Shown: positions 48,679 to 58,101 of the stretch, piece after piece
Numbering within the stretch: position 1 is the stretch's first letter
Layout of the letters: every line of letters begins with the position of its first letter
Source of the DNA: Rhodanobacter sp.
GTDB lineage: Bacteria; Pseudomonadota; Gammaproteobacteria; Xanthomonadales; Rhodanobacteraceae
DNA: 64,000 bases
NCBI GenBank assembly: GCA_040371205.1
Contig: AP031382.1
Coordinates: 248,001 to 312,000, forward strand
Direction of reading: 5' to 3'
The notes under the pieces: generated by a model
Seen by the model: only the letters and a program-made list of their open reading frames with translations
The model's database searches: none
What the model was told of the DNA's origin: nothing
Made by a program: the position numbers and the translations under genes

Positions 48679-49287
48679 TCAGCCGCGCGCGCCGGCCAAT
48701 CGCCCCAGCCGCAATGCCAGCCAGCGGCCGACATCCGGCCACTCGTGGTCGAGGATGGAATAGCACACGGTGTGGCGCAGGCTGCCGTCGGGGCGGCGCT
48801 TGTCGTTGCGCAGCACGCCGTCGCGATGGGCGCCCAGGCGTTCGATGGCGCGTTGCGAATCGAGGTTGCGATGGTCGGTGTGCAGCACCACGGCCACGCA
48901 GCGCAGCGTTTCGAACGCGTGCGCGAGCAGCAGGCGCTTGCAGGCCGTGTTGAGGTGGCTCTTCTGCCAGCGCTTCGCGTACCAGGTGTAGCCGATGGCC
49001 AGTCGCGGCAGCTCGGGCGCGATGTCGTAGTAGCGGGTGGTGCCGACGATCTCGCCGCTGCCCAGTTCGCGCACCGCGAACGGCAGCATCGTGCCGTCGC
49101 GCTGGCCGGCCAGCGCTTTCTCCACGTAGGCGCGGGTCTGGCCGGGGGCGGGTGCGCTGGTGAACCAGAGCTTCCACAACTCGCCGTCGGCCGCGGCGGC
49201 TTCGAGCGCGGGGACATGGTCGAGGCCGAGCGGCTCCAGCGCGACGTGCTCATCGCGCAACCGGGCAGGTTGGGCGAAGGTCGTCAT
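48679..49287 (-). CDS. GNAT-family N-acetyltransferase
   Basis: 202 residues, RimJ/RimL-like. LRDEHVALEPLGLDHVPAL opening, IGYTWYAKRWQKSHLNTACKRLLLAHAFE (acetyl-CoA-binding region) and AVVLHTDHRNLDSQRAIERLGAHRDGVLR. The substrate cannot be inferred. Start overlaps the stop of the YdcH gene by three bases. Convergent with bioC. Confidence 0.85.
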   Translation of the reverse strand: MTTFAQPARLRDEHVALEPLGLDHVPALEAAAADGELWKLWFTSAPAPGQTRAYVEKALAGQRDGTMLPFAVRELGSGEIVGTTRYYDIAPELPRLAIGYTWYAKRWQKSHLNTACKRLLLAHAFETLRCVAVVLHTDHRNLDSQRAIERLGAHRDGVLRNDKRRPDGSLRHTVCYSILDHEWPDVGRWLALRLGRLAGARG

Positions 49288-49484
49288 GCGTCCAGATCGG
49301 GGATCAGTTTGCTTTCCAGCCGCGCGATATGGTCCTTCAGCAGCAGCTTGCGCTTCTTCAGGCGAGTGAGCTGCAGTTCGTCGCGGCCGAGGGAACTCGC
49401 CAACTGGCCGATCGCGACGTCGAGGTCGCGGTGTTCCTGCCGCAATTCGGCAAGCAGCTGGGCGGTTTCGGCAGGATCCTGCAT
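49284..49484 (-). CDS. YdcH-family small coiled-coil protein (DUF465)
   Basis: 66 residues forming two amphipathic helices: ETAQLLAELRQEHRDLDVAIGQL and ELQLTRLKKRKLLLKDHIARLES, the DUF465 pattern with its LKKRKL motif. No function is established. The start at 49484 fits the family; in-frame upstream sequence has no coding character. A TACACT -10 candidate lies on the minus strand at 49518-49513. Confidence 0.85.
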   Translation of the reverse strand: MQDPAETAQLLAELRQEHRDLDVAIGQLASSLGRDELQLTRLKKRKLLLKDHIARLESKLIPDLDA

Positions 49485-49543
49485 GACGGTGCGTGGCGTG
49501 GGCGATCCGACTAGTGTAACGCCGCCGGATGCGGGCAGGCAGG

Positions 49544-49549
49544 TACAAT
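49544..49549 (+). promoter_or_regulatory. Candidate -10 box for ttcA
   Basis: TACAAT, 27 bases before the ttcA ATG. No convincing -35 at 17 bases. Backed by position only. Confidence 0.35.
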
Positions 49550-49576
49550 GCGCCTTCCCCCGCTGCCGCACCCGCC

Positions 49577-50395
49577 ATGTCCGCGCTGCCCGAATCCGCC
49601 GCCACGCCTGCCGCCGAGGTCGAACGCCTCGCCACGCGCTTGCGCCACCAGGTCGGCAAGGCGATCACCGATTTCCGCATGATCGAGGACGGCGACAAGG
49701 TGATGGTGTGCCTGTCCGGCGGCAAGGATTCCTACACCCTGCTGGACGTGCTGCTGCAGCTGCAGGCCAAGGCGCCGGTGCGCTTCGAGCTGATCGCGGT
49801 AAACCTGGACCAGAAGCAGCCGGGTTTTCCGGAGCACGTGCTGCCGGAGTACCTGAGCTCGCGCGGCGTGCCGTTCCACATCATCGAGCAGGACACCTAC
49901 AGCACGGTCACGCGGGTGATCCCGCAGGGCAAGACCATGTGCAGCCTGTGCTCGCGGCTGCGGCGCGGCTCGCTGTACACCTGGGCGGCAGCCAACGGCA
50001 TCACCAAGATCGCGCTGGGCCACCACCGCGACGACATCCTCGCCACCTTCTTCCTCAACCTGTTCCACCAGGCCAGCCTGAAGGCGATGCCGCCCAAGCT
50101 GCGCTCGGACGACGGCCGCCACGTGGTGATCCGCCCGCTGGCGTACTGCCGCGAGAGCGAGATCGCCGACTACGCGGCCCTGCGCGAATTTCCCATCATC
50201 CCGTGCAACCTGTGCGGCTCGCAGGAGAACCTGCAGCGCAAGCAGGTGCGGCGCATGCTGGACGAATGGGAGCGCGACCACCCCGGCCGCAGCGAGACGA
50301 TGTTCCGCGCGCTGGGCAACGTGGCGCCCTCGCAGCTGGCCGACCGCAGTCTGTTCGATTTCGAAGGCCTCGGGGCGGGCGGCGGCGAAATCTGA
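49577..50395 (+). CDS. ttcA: tRNA 2-thiocytidine-32 synthase TtcA
   Basis: 272 residues. ATP-binding PP-loop SGGKDS at 47-52; Fe-S cluster cysteines Cys122 and Cys125 (MCSLCSR) plus [24 protein letters not shown] is the usual TtcA signature. Start at ATG 49577. Divergent from ydcH. Confidence 0.95.
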   Translation: MSALPESAATPAAEVERLATRLRHQVGKAITDFRMIEDGDKVMVCLSGGKDSYTLLDVLLQLQAKAPVRFELIAVNLDQKQPGFPEHVLPEYLSSRGVPFHIIEQDTYSTVTRVIPQGKTMCSLCSRLRRGSLYTWAAANGITKIALGHHRDDILATFFLNLFHQASLKAMPPKLRSDDGRHVVIRPLAYCRESEIADYAALREFPIIPCNLCGSQENLQRKQVRRMLDEWERDHPGRSETMFRALGNVAPSQLADRSLFDFEGLGAGGGEI

Positions 50396-50414
50396 GATCA
50401 TGGGGCGTTCGTCC

Positions 50415-50430
50415 GTATGGACGTCCATAC
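50415..50430. promoter_or_regulatory. 16-bp perfect palindrome before the aminotransferase gene
   Basis: GTATGGACGTCCATAC, nested inside GTTCGT (50407-50412) and ACGAAC (50450-50455). It lies 43-58 bases before the start of the aminotransferase gene in an otherwise short gap after ttcA. A repressor operator is likely; the factor is unknown. Confidence 0.5.
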
Positions 50431-50472
50431 TTCCATTTGAAATCATCATACGAACCAGCAGCGAGGAATCAC

Positions 50473-51675
50473 GTGTCCATTTTTGCTTCCGTGGCGATGG
50501 CGCCGGGCGACCCCATCCTCGGCCTCACCGAGACCTACAACGCCGATCCGCGCAAGGAGAAGGTGAACCTCGGCGTGGGCATCTACGTGGATGAGCAGGG
50601 CAAGGTGCCGGTACTGGACGCGGTGCGCCAGGTGGAACAGGCGCTGGCGCGCGACGACCAGCCGCGCAGCTACCTGCCGATCGATGGCCTGCCCGCGTAT
50701 GCCCGTGCCACGCAGAAGCTGCTGTTCGGCGAGGATGCGGCCATCCTCGACGCGGGCCGCGTGGCCACTGCGCAGACCATCGGCGGCAGCGGCGCGCTGC
50801 GCGTGGGCGCGGACCTTCTCAAGAAGGTGCTGGGCGACAAGGCCACGCTGGCGATCAGCAACCCGAGCTGGGGCAACCACCACGTGGTGTTCCGCACCGC
50901 CGGCTTCCAGTTGATCGACTACCGCTACTACGACGACGCCAGCCACGGCCTCGATTTCGCCGGCATGCTGGAAGACCTGGGCAAGCTGGCGCCCGGCACC
51001 GTGGTGCTGCTGCACGCCTGCTGCCACAACCCCACCGGCGTGGACCTGGACGCCGCGCAGTGGGCGCAGGTGGTGGCGCTGCTGAAGGAGCGCGGCCTGC
51101 TGCCCTTCGTGGACATGGCCTACCAGGGCTTCGACAGGAATTCGGCCGACGACGCCCTCGCGGTGCGCCTGCTGGCCGACTCCGGCATCCCCGCTTTCGT
51201 GGTGGCGAACTCGTACTCGAAGTCGTTCTCGCTGTACGGCGAGCGCGTGGGCGCGCTGAGTTTCGTCGGCGCCGACCGCGACGAGGCCGCGCGCCTGCTG
51301 TCGAACATCAAGACCACCATCCGCGCCAACTACTCCAGCCCCGCCACGCACGGCGGCAAGTTGGTGGCCGGCGTGCTGGAAAGCGCCGAGCTGCGCGCGC
51401 TGTGGGAGCGTGAGCTGGGCGGGATGCGCGGCCGCATCCACACCATGCGCGCAGCCTTCGTGGACAAGCTCGCCGCGCTGGGCGCGCCGGACTTCGGCTT
51501 CATCAACAAGCAGGCCGGCATGTTCTCCTACTCGGGCCTGAGCAAGGCGCAGGTGGATCGCCTGCGCGAGGAGTTCGCCATCTACGCGCTCTCCAGCGGG
51601 CGCATTTGCGTGGCCGCGCTCAACACCGGCAATATCGACTACGTGACCAGGGCGGTTGCGGCTGTGTGCCGCTGA
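50473..51675 (+). CDS. Aromatic-amino-acid/aspartate aminotransferase
   Basis: 400 residues, class I aminotransferase of the AspC/TyrB group. Opening SIFASVAMAPGDPILGLTETYNADPR; substrate/PLP landmarks GSGALRVGADLLK, SNPSWGNHH, HACCHNPTGVD; PLP Lys250 in NSYSKSFSLYGERVG. AspC and TyrB cannot be told apart by eye, so no symbol is given. GTG start behind AGCGAGGA. Confidence 0.92.
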   Translation: MSIFASVAMAPGDPILGLTETYNADPRKEKVNLGVGIYVDEQGKVPVLDAVRQVEQALARDDQPRSYLPIDGLPAYARATQKLLFGEDAAILDAGRVATAQTIGGSGALRVGADLLKKVLGDKATLAISNPSWGNHHVVFRTAGFQLIDYRYYDDASHGLDFAGMLEDLGKLAPGTVVLLHACCHNPTGVDLDAAQWAQVVALLKERGLLPFVDMAYQGFDRNSADDALAVRLLADSGIPAFVVANSYSKSFSLYGERVGALSFVGADRDEAARLLSNIKTTIRANYSSPATHGGKLVAGVLESAELRALWERELGGMRGRIHTMRAAFVDKLAALGAPDFGFINKQAGMFSYSGLSKAQVDRLREEFAIYALSSGRICVAALNTGNIDYVTRAVAAVCR

Positions 51676-51699
51676 TCCCGCTGCCCAGCTCTCCAAGCC

Positions 51700-51796
51700 G
51701 TTCGCGCTGAGCGTAGCCCGCGCCGCGGGTGGAGTCGAAGCGTCGCCGATCCGTGTGGCGGCCGCTCGACTCCGTTTCGCTACGCTCAGGGCGAAC
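51700..51796. repeat. Interspersed inverted-repeat element, copy B
   Basis: Outer arms GTTCGCGCTGAGCGTAG (51700-51716) and CTACGCTCAGGGCGAAC (51780-51796) pair with one mismatch; inner arms GGAGTCGA (51731-51738) and TCGACTCC (51766-51773). Located between the aminotransferase gene and rdgC. Similar to the element at 39885-39981. Confidence 0.8.
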
Positions 51797-51827
51797 AGCG
51801 TTTTGTCCGTACTTTCCTGGATTCTGC

Positions 51828-52745
51828 ATGTTCTTCCGCAACCTCACCCTGTTCCGCTTTTCCCCCGCCGTTGCCGACGACCTGAAGCGCCTCGACGAGG
51901 CGCTGGGCGAGCATCGCCTGCGTCCCTGCGGCCCGCTGGAGATGTTCACCAAGGGCTTCGTGCCGCCGGTCGGCCGCGGCGACGAAGCCGCGCTCACCCA
52001 CGTGGTGAAGCACTGCACCTGGCTCACCGTGGGCGGCGAGGACAAGCTGTTGCCCGCCGCGGTGGTCAACGACGAGCTGCAGCGCAAGGTGCGCAAGATC
52101 GCCGAGGAGGAAGGCCGCAAGGTCGGCGGCCGCGAGCGCAAGCGCCTGAAGGAAGACCTGCTCACCGAACTGCTGCCGCGCGCCTTCGTGCGCAGCTCGC
52201 GGCTTTCCGCCTACGTGGACACGCGGCACGGCTGGCTGGTGCTGGACACCTCCAGCCGCAAGAGCGCCGAGAACGCGCTCAGCCAGATCCGCGAGGCGCT
52301 GGGCAGCTTCCCTGCCGTGCCGCTGGCGCCGGAGGAAGGCCCGCGCGTGCTGATGACCGATTGGCTCGCCAACGGGACGCTGCCCGCCGGCCTCGCGCTG
52401 GGCGACGAGGTGGAACTGCGCGACCCGTCCACCGCCACCGGCGCCATCGCCAAGTGCCGCCGCCAGGACCTCGATGCGGAGGAGGTGAAGGAGCACCTGC
52501 GCAACGGCAAGCAGGTGTTCCAGCTCGGCCTGGTGTTCGACGAGCGCATGAGCTTCGTGCTGGGCGAGGATCTGATCGTGCGCAAGCTGAAATTCCTCGA
52601 CGTGGTGACCGAGGAACTGGGCGACAGCCACGAGGACGCCGCTGCCGAAGCCGACGCCGGCTTCGCCCTGCTCACCCTGGAACTGGAGCGCTTGCTGGCC
52701 AAGCTGGAGGAATGGTTCGGCCTGCCGCGTCCCAGCGACGGCTGA
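51828..52745 (+). CDS. rdgC: Recombination-associated protein RdgC
   Basis: 305 residues. Ring-shaped DNA-binding protein that limits RecA. Opening MFFRNLTLFRFS and TWLTVGGEDKLLPAAVVNDELQRKV...LLPRAFVRSSRLSAYVDT are family landmarks. The ATG at 51828 matches the known N-terminus. Confidence 0.95.
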   Translation: MFFRNLTLFRFSPAVADDLKRLDEALGEHRLRPCGPLEMFTKGFVPPVGRGDEAALTHVVKHCTWLTVGGEDKLLPAAVVNDELQRKVRKIAEEEGRKVGGRERKRLKEDLLTELLPRAFVRSSRLSAYVDTRHGWLVLDTSSRKSAENALSQIREALGSFPAVPLAPEEGPRVLMTDWLANGTLPAGLALGDEVELRDPSTATGAIAKCRRQDLDAEEVKEHLRNGKQVFQLGLVFDERMSFVLGEDLIVRKLKFLDVVTEELGDSHEDAAAEADAGFALLTLELERLLAKLEEWFGLPRPSDG

Positions 52746-52873
52746 GATTGGCGCCAGACAAGGCTTTCCCGGAGGCGTGACGATCGCCTCTTGCACCCGG
52801 CCCCGGTTCTCCCCACATACTGGCTACCCGGCCCGCCGTCGCTGACGGGCCGGCCGTACCGGCGGCAAGGATC

Positions 52874-53644
52874 ATGGCGCAACATCTCGAAGGCGACTGG
52901 CTGGAACTGGCGACCGCAGGCGGCAACACCATCCGCGTGCTCAAGGCCGCCCATCCGCGTGCGCGCCGCCTGCGCCTCACCGTCACGCCCAAGGGTGCCC
53001 GCGTCACCTATCCCGACGGCACGCATCCCGCCCAGGTCAGCGCCTTCCTGCGCCACCACGCCGACTGGCTGGAACAGAAACTCGACGAGCTGCACCTGAT
53101 CGTGAAGCCCTTGCCGCCGCTGCGCGTGGGGCACGCCACCACCTTGCCGCTGCGCGGCGAGCAGGTCGCGCTGGACTGGGACGAAGGCGCCTATCCCCGC
53201 GTCGAGGCATCGACCGACAAGCTCGTGCTGGTGATCCCGCGCCCGCATACCCGCGCCCTGCTGGTGGCGCGCGGCCTGCTGGCCTCGCATTTCGAATCGT
53301 TGATCCGCCGCGACGTGTCGCGCTGGCTGGCGTTCTACGTGCCGCAGCTCGGCCTCGCCCCCACCGCGCTGAGGGTGCGGCCGATGAAGAGCCTGTGGGG
53401 CAGCCTCGACACCCGCGACCGCATCAACCTCGACCTCGCGCTGGCGCTCGCGCCACCCGCCGCGCTGCGCTACGTGCTGGTGCACGAACTCTGCCACCTC
53501 AAGGTGCGCAGCCACGCGCCGCGTTTCTGGGCGCAGGTGGAGCAACTGATGCCCGAGTGGCGCGAGCAGCGCAATTGGCTGCGCGTCAACGGCGCCACGT
53601 TGAAGGCCGAGCTGGATCGGCTGGTGGCCGACGTGGCGGATTGA
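52874..53644 (+). CDS. YgjP-type zinc metallopeptidase (M48/DUF45)
   Basis: 256 residues. Zinc motif HELCHLKVRSHAPRFW (HExxH with the downstream His/Glu region), preceded by MKSLWGSLDTRDRINLDLALALAPPAALRYVLV, the SprT/YgjP-like pattern. Cytoplasmic; substrate unknown. AAGGA lies just before the ATG. A hairpin CCGGCCCG-N10-CGGGCCGG (52828-52853) lies between rdgC and this gene, without a T run. Confidence 0.9.
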   Translation: MAQHLEGDWLELATAGGNTIRVLKAAHPRARRLRLTVTPKGARVTYPDGTHPAQVSAFLRHHADWLEQKLDELHLIVKPLPPLRVGHATTLPLRGEQVALDWDEGAYPRVEASTDKLVLVIPRPHTRALLVARGLLASHFESLIRRDVSRWLAFYVPQLGLAPTALRVRPMKSLWGSLDTRDRINLDLALALAPPAALRYVLVHELCHLKVRSHAPRFWAQVEQLMPEWREQRNWLRVNGATLKAELDRLVADVAD

Positions 53645-53777
53645 GCGACTCGGCGGCGTGAGAGTGCCTTCAAGGCGCCGTCGTGCGGCGCCGAGTATGC
53701 GAGCCACCTGACGTCCGTCGCTCAATGGCATCGCAGCGGCGGCGCGTGCTTGGCATGGCCATGCCGCATCGCACCGA

Positions 53778-54764
53778 TCAGTGCGACAGCGCGAACGCGG
53801 TGAGGATCTGCGCGGTTTCTTCGGGTTTTTCCAGTTGCGGCATGTGGCCGCAGCCGATCAGCGTGCTGGTGCTGATGGCGCTGGCGTGGACGAGGCCGTT
53901 GCGCAGGCTGTCCTGCGCGGAGATGTCGATGACCTTGTCGCCGTTGCACCACAGGCCCAGCACCGGCATGGTGAGCTGGCCGAGGCGGTTTTGCAGGGCG
54001 AGGTATTGCGAGGGCGCGCGCAGTTCGTCGAACACCTTGGCGATGAAGGCGTGGTCTTTCACGTTGTGCGCCACCAGCACGTCCACGAAGCGGCCGGGGA
54101 TGTCGGGGCGCTTGGCCAGCACCAGGTCGGTGGCACGCCAGAAGCCGGCGCGATCGTCGAACACGAAGGGGTCCTTGCCGGCCAGCGTCTCGCGCGCGAA
54201 GGCGTTCTCGTCGAACTTCAGTCCGAAGCTGTCCAGCAGCGCGAGGCTGCTCACGTGCTCGGGGTGCTCGGCGGCGTAGACGCCGGCGATGGCGCCGCCC
54301 ATCGAGTGGCCGACCAGCAGGAAGCGGCCTAGACCCAGCGTCTGCACGAAGGTCTGCAGGCGCGCGGCCTGCGCGTCGATGTCGTAGCTCGCGTCCATGT
54401 TGCGCGAGGACTCGCCCCAGCCCGGCAGGTCGGGAATGACGAGATGGAAATGCGGCGTCAGCTGCTTGGCCATGTCCAGCCACACGTCCTTGCTGTCGGC
54501 GAAACCGTGCAGCAGCACGATGGTGGGGCCGCTGCCGCCTTCGTAGTACGACCAGCGGGTGTCGCCGGCCTGCACCGATTTCTTCTCAAGGTGCGCGGCC
54601 ATCGCCTCGCGCGCGATGTTGGCGTTGAACAGCCATTGCGGCGCGAACAGGTAGCTGCCGCCCAGCAGCACGCCCAGCGCCGCCACCACGATGGCGAGGA
54701 ACTTCAGCCGGCGGATGAGCATGCGCTGCCAGAGCGGTCGGGTGGAGGGGCTGGTATTGGGCAT
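53778..54764 (-). CDS. Membrane-anchored alpha/beta hydrolase
   Basis: 328 residues. One N-terminal span (FLAIVVAALGVLLGGSYLF), then an alpha/beta hydrolase with LLHGFADSKDVW, Ser in VGHSMGGAIAG, Asp in WCNGDKVID and His in GCGHMPQLE. Resembles lipase/epoxide-hydrolase-like proteins; the substrate is unknown. Orientation would place the catalytic domain in the periplasm. Confidence 0.88.
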   Translation of the reverse strand: MPNTSPSTRPLWQRMLIRRLKFLAIVVAALGVLLGGSYLFAPQWLFNANIAREAMAAHLEKKSVQAGDTRWSYYEGGSGPTIVLLHGFADSKDVWLDMAKQLTPHFHLVIPDLPGWGESSRNMDASYDIDAQAARLQTFVQTLGLGRFLLVGHSMGGAIAGVYAAEHPEHVSSLALLDSFGLKFDENAFARETLAGKDPFVFDDRAGFWRATDLVLAKRPDIPGRFVDVLVAHNVKDHAFIAKVFDELRAPSQYLALQNRLGQLTMPVLGLWCNGDKVIDISAQDSLRNGLVHASAISTSTLIGCGHMPQLEKPEETAQILTAFALSH

Positions 54765-54797
54765 GGATGCGAGTCCCGCTGGACGGATGATTCGTCA

Positions 54798-54815
54798 TTC
54801 CGGCATCCGCCGGAA
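54798..54815. repeat. Hairpin TTCCGGC-ATCC-GCCGGAA
   Basis: Perfect 7-bp stem in the gap between the M1 aminopeptidase and the downstream hydrolase (both minus strand). Apex ATCCG is shared with other hairpins in the window. Possibly a REP-like element or weak terminator. Confidence 0.6.
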
Positions 54816-54832
54816 GGACGGGCTTGCGGCGA

Positions 54833-56698
54833 TTAGTGCGTGGACGCCGGCTTTTCGTTCGCCTTCGCGAACAGCCGCTCGATGGCCTGCTGCGTCAGCG
54901 GGTGGTAGCCGGCCTTCGCCTTGGCGTAGACCTGTTCGGCGTAGGCCAGCCCCTGCGGCGTCTTGGCGAATGCCGCGTACACCGGCATGGTGAGGTAGAG
55001 CCGGCCGATGCGGCGCATGTGCTCGGCGGCGGCGGGCCACACGGCCCGGTCGCCGGCGGCGATGGCATGGATGTACCAGCGCATGCCGATCTCCGCGTTC
55101 GGCGTGCCGGTGAGGTGCCACGCGGCGTCGATGGCCTGTACCTGCGCCAGCGTCGGCGCATCGGGCAGGCGGTCGAGGAAGTACATCCACTCCTGCGTGT
55201 TCCAGCCCTTGGCGGCCAGCTGCGCGGCCGGCAGCGTGCCGGCGAGGAAGGCGCTGCGCTGCTTGTCGATGGCGTCGAACTGCGGCGAGTCGGGGATCGG
55301 CGCATCCTTCGGGATGCCGGTGCCGTAGACCCATGCGCGCACTTCGTCCCAGCGCATCTTGCCGGGGTATTTGTCGATCAGGTTGGGCCGCAGGTAGGCC
55401 AGCATCTGTTCGGTGGTGATGCTGTGCCAGGCGAAGTGGTTGAAGTAGCCCTTAAGGTAAGCGTCGAAGTCCTTACGGCCGAAGCGCTGTTCCAGCGTGC
55501 GCAGGAACCACGAGCCCTTGTTGTAGGCCACGTCGGACAGCGAATCGTCGGCGCCCAGGCCGCGCGGGTCGGGCGCCAGGCGCTGCGCGTTGGCGGGCAT
55601 CGCGCCGATCTCCTTCTGCAGCGCGCGGATGTCGAGCAGGGTCTCCTCGTCGGCCTGGCGCTTGCCGTACAGCGCCTCGGTGATGCGGCCCTGCACGTAG
55701 GTGGTGAAGCCTTCGTTGAGCCAGATGTCGCGCCAGCTCGCGGCGGTGACCAGGTTGCCCGACCAGGAGTGCGCCAGCTCGTGCGAGATCACGCTGACCA
55801 GGCTCTTGTCGCCGACGATGATGGTCGGCGTGGCGAAGGTCATGTCGGGGTTTTCCATGCCGCCGTAGGGGAACGAGGGTGGCAGCACCAGCAGGTCGTA
55901 GCGGCCCCAGCGGTAGGGGCCGTACAGCGACTCGGCGGTCTCGATCATCTTCTCGGTGTCGGCGAATTCGCGCGCGGCCTTGTCCACCACGCTGGGCTCG
56001 GCGTACACGGCCGAGCGCGGCCCGGTTTCCTTCACCGCGATGTCGCCGGCGGCGATGGCCAGCAGGTAGGACGGGATCGGGTGCGGCTGGTCGAAGCGGA
56101 AGTCGCCGTCCAGCGGATGCTTCGCGTCGTTGAGCGCGCTCATCACCACGCGGATGTTCTTCGGCGCGCTGACGTGGGCGTCGTAGGTGAAACGGATCGC
56201 CGGCGAATCCTGCAGCGGCACCCACGAGCGCGCGTGGATGGATTCGGACTGGGAGAACATGAAGGGCTGCTTCTTGTCCGCCGTCTGCGCGGGCGGCAGC
56301 CATTGCAGGCCGGTGGCGTCGGGCGAGGTGACGTAGGCGATGCGCACCTGTGCCGGATGCCGCGGCGCGTCGATGGTGAGCTTGCTGCCGAGCGTCTTGT
56401 CCGCCGGCGCCAGCGCGTATTTCAGCGCGTGCGTCTTGCCGTCGGCGTCCACCGCGTCCACTGCGGCGATGGTCAGCGCGCGCGTGTCCAGCACCAGCGC
56501 GGGCGCCTTGGGGTTCTTCCAGTCGAGCTTGAGCGTGGCCACGCCGTCGAGCTGCCGGTGCGGGAAGTCGATCTTCAGGTCGAGGTCGAGATGGGTCACC
56601 ACGACCTGGTCGGGTTGGGCGTAGGAATCCGGGTCGTTGGCGTGGGCCGCCAGCGGCAACGCGAGCGTGCCGAGGGCAAGGAAGGAAAGCAGGCGCAT
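54833..56698 (-). CDS. M1-family aminopeptidase, exported (LTA4-hydrolase-like)
   Basis: 621 residues with signal peptide MRLLSFLALGTLALPLAAHA. Zinc site His306, Glu307, His310 (HELAHSW) and Glu329 (LNEGF), substrate-anchoring GGMEN at 279-283. The C-terminal helical domain (KQRSAFLAGTLPAAQLAAKGWNTQEWMYFLDRLP) is the leukotriene-A4-hydrolase type, so it belongs to that branch rather than PepN. Periplasmic peptide degradation is likely. Confidence 0.93.
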   Translation of the reverse strand: MRLLSFLALGTLALPLAAHANDPDSYAQPDQVVVTHLDLDLKIDFPHRQLDGVATLKLDWKNPKAPALVLDTRALTIAAVDAVDADGKTHALKYALAPADKTLGSKLTIDAPRHPAQVRIAYVTSPDATGLQWLPPAQTADKKQPFMFSQSESIHARSWVPLQDSPAIRFTYDAHVSAPKNIRVVMSALNDAKHPLDGDFRFDQPHPIPSYLLAIAAGDIAVKETGPRSAVYAEPSVVDKAAREFADTEKMIETAESLYGPYRWGRYDLLVLPPSFPYGGMENPDMTFATPTIIVGDKSLVSVISHELAHSWSGNLVTAASWRDIWLNEGFTTYVQGRITEALYGKRQADEETLLDIRALQKEIGAMPANAQRLAPDPRGLGADDSLSDVAYNKGSWFLRTLEQRFGRKDFDAYLKGYFNHFAWHSITTEQMLAYLRPNLIDKYPGKMRWDEVRAWVYGTGIPKDAPIPDSPQFDAIDKQRSAFLAGTLPAAQLAAKGWNTQEWMYFLDRLPDAPTLAQVQAIDAAWHLTGTPNAEIGMRWYIHAIAAGDRAVWPAAAEHMRRIGRLYLTMPVYAAFAKTPQGLAYAEQVYAKAKAGYHPLTQQAIERLFAKANEKPASTH

Positions 56699-56771
56699 GA
56701 CGGGGACTCTGGGCCGGGAAACCGCAAGTATGCCATCCGCCCCCGGGCGACGAACCGTGGCGAAAGTGCGC

Positions 56772-57944
56772 TCAGCCGGCGGCGGCGACGGCGGGCTCCG
56801 GGTGGATCCGGTAGCCGTGCTTGCCCGCGTGCTTGACCTGGTACATCGCCTGGTCGGCGTGCTCCAGCAATTCGGTCAAGGTGCGCCCGTGCTGCGGATA
56901 GAAGCTGATGCCGATGCTGGCGTGCATGGTCCAGGCATGGCCGGCGACCGTGACCGGTTCGGCCAGCGCGTCCAGCAGCTTTTGCGCAATGGCGTGGACC
57001 TGCCCGGCCTGTTCGAGCTGGGTGCAGATCGCCACGAATTCGTCGCCGCCCAGGCGGGCGCAGATGTCGCTGCTGCGGGTGGCCTGGCCGAGCCGTTCCG
57101 CCACCGCTTTCAGCACTTCGTCGCCGGTCCGGTGGCCGGCCTGGTCGTTGATGGCTTTGAAGTCGTCCAGGTCGATGCACAAGACGGCCACCAGGTCGTG
57201 CGTGCGGTCGGCCAGGAGCAGCGCGTTTTCGAACAGCGCGTTCATGTAGCGCCGGTTGCTGAGGCCGGTGAGCGGGTCGCGGAACGCCATGTCCAGTGCG
57301 CTGGATTCGGCCAGCAGGAGCCGCCGCTGGAAGCTGCGCAGCAAGGCGGCGAGCAGGGCGAAGTACTGCACCAGGGTCAGCGCCACGCCCAGCAGAAAGC
57401 CGTGCGACGACCAGGCGGGTATCCACGCGGTGATCGTGTAAGCCAGCGCCCAGTGCGTAGCCAGCAGCAAGCTGGCGAGGCTGAAGACCGGCATCCAGCG
57501 CGGATCCAGCTCGTGGCGGAAGCGCAGGGCGATCCAGGCGGCAGCCCATTGAACCGTCACGTTGATGCCCACCAGGGTCAGGCCGCGCGCGTGCGGACTG
57601 AGGCCGAGCACCGGGCACAGCCATATCCATGCCTCGGCCAGCAGCCACGCCAGCGCCACGAGGCGCAGGTCGAGCTCGATCCGGAAGCAGCGGATCAGGC
57701 CGGTGATCATGCAGGTCGCTACCGTCACGCTCAGGCTGGCGAAGACCACTCCGGTGGGCGGCCCCACGCTGGACACGGGGTACAGCAGGTAGTCCACGTG
57801 TCCGGCGCAGGCGAACAACAGCGCCGCCGCCCACCATGCCGCACCGGGGTGGGTGCGCGGGATGCCGCGTATCCACAGGAACAGCACGCAGAAAACCAGG
57901 TAGACGGCGGCGCCGACCGCGTGGATGGCTTCGTGCGACAGCAT
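56772..57944 (-). CDS. Membrane GGDEF diguanylate cyclase
   Basis: 390 residues. About six to seven N-terminal membrane spans (1-205), then a GGDEF domain with intact active site GGDEF at 299-303 and inhibitory site RSSD at 290-293, five residues upstream as required. It should make cyclic di-GMP under product inhibition. No EAL domain. The start at 57944 begins the first membrane span. Confidence 0.93.
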   Translation of the reverse strand: MLSHEAIHAVGAAVYLVFCVLFLWIRGIPRTHPGAAWWAAALLFACAGHVDYLLYPVSSVGPPTGVVFASLSVTVATCMITGLIRCFRIELDLRLVALAWLLAEAWIWLCPVLGLSPHARGLTLVGINVTVQWAAAWIALRFRHELDPRWMPVFSLASLLLATHWALAYTITAWIPAWSSHGFLLGVALTLVQYFALLAALLRSFQRRLLLAESSALDMAFRDPLTGLSNRRYMNALFENALLLADRTHDLVAVLCIDLDDFKAINDQAGHRTGDEVLKAVAERLGQATRSSDICARLGGDEFVAICTQLEQAGQVHAIAQKLLDALAEPVTVAGHAWTMHASIGISFYPQHGRTLTELLEHADQAMYQVKHAGKHGYRIHPEPAVAAAG

Positions 57945-58101
57945 GGTTCCCCCGCAGCTTGTCCCGCCCCGCTCGCCGCCGGTTGCAGCGGCTGGGCGTC
58001 CTCGGCAGGTGGGTTCGGCTCCGCAGTCAGTCTGGAGCGCCGCCGCCGCGGAAATCAAGCGGCGCCGCGTGAATGCTTGGCGGCCTCCGCGGCGGCGTGG
58101 C

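Noticed and set aside
54833-56698. PepN-type aminopeptidase N
   Set aside because: It has 621 residues with a leukotriene-A4-hydrolase-type C-terminus and a signal peptide, whereas PepN is about 870 residues and cytoplasmic.
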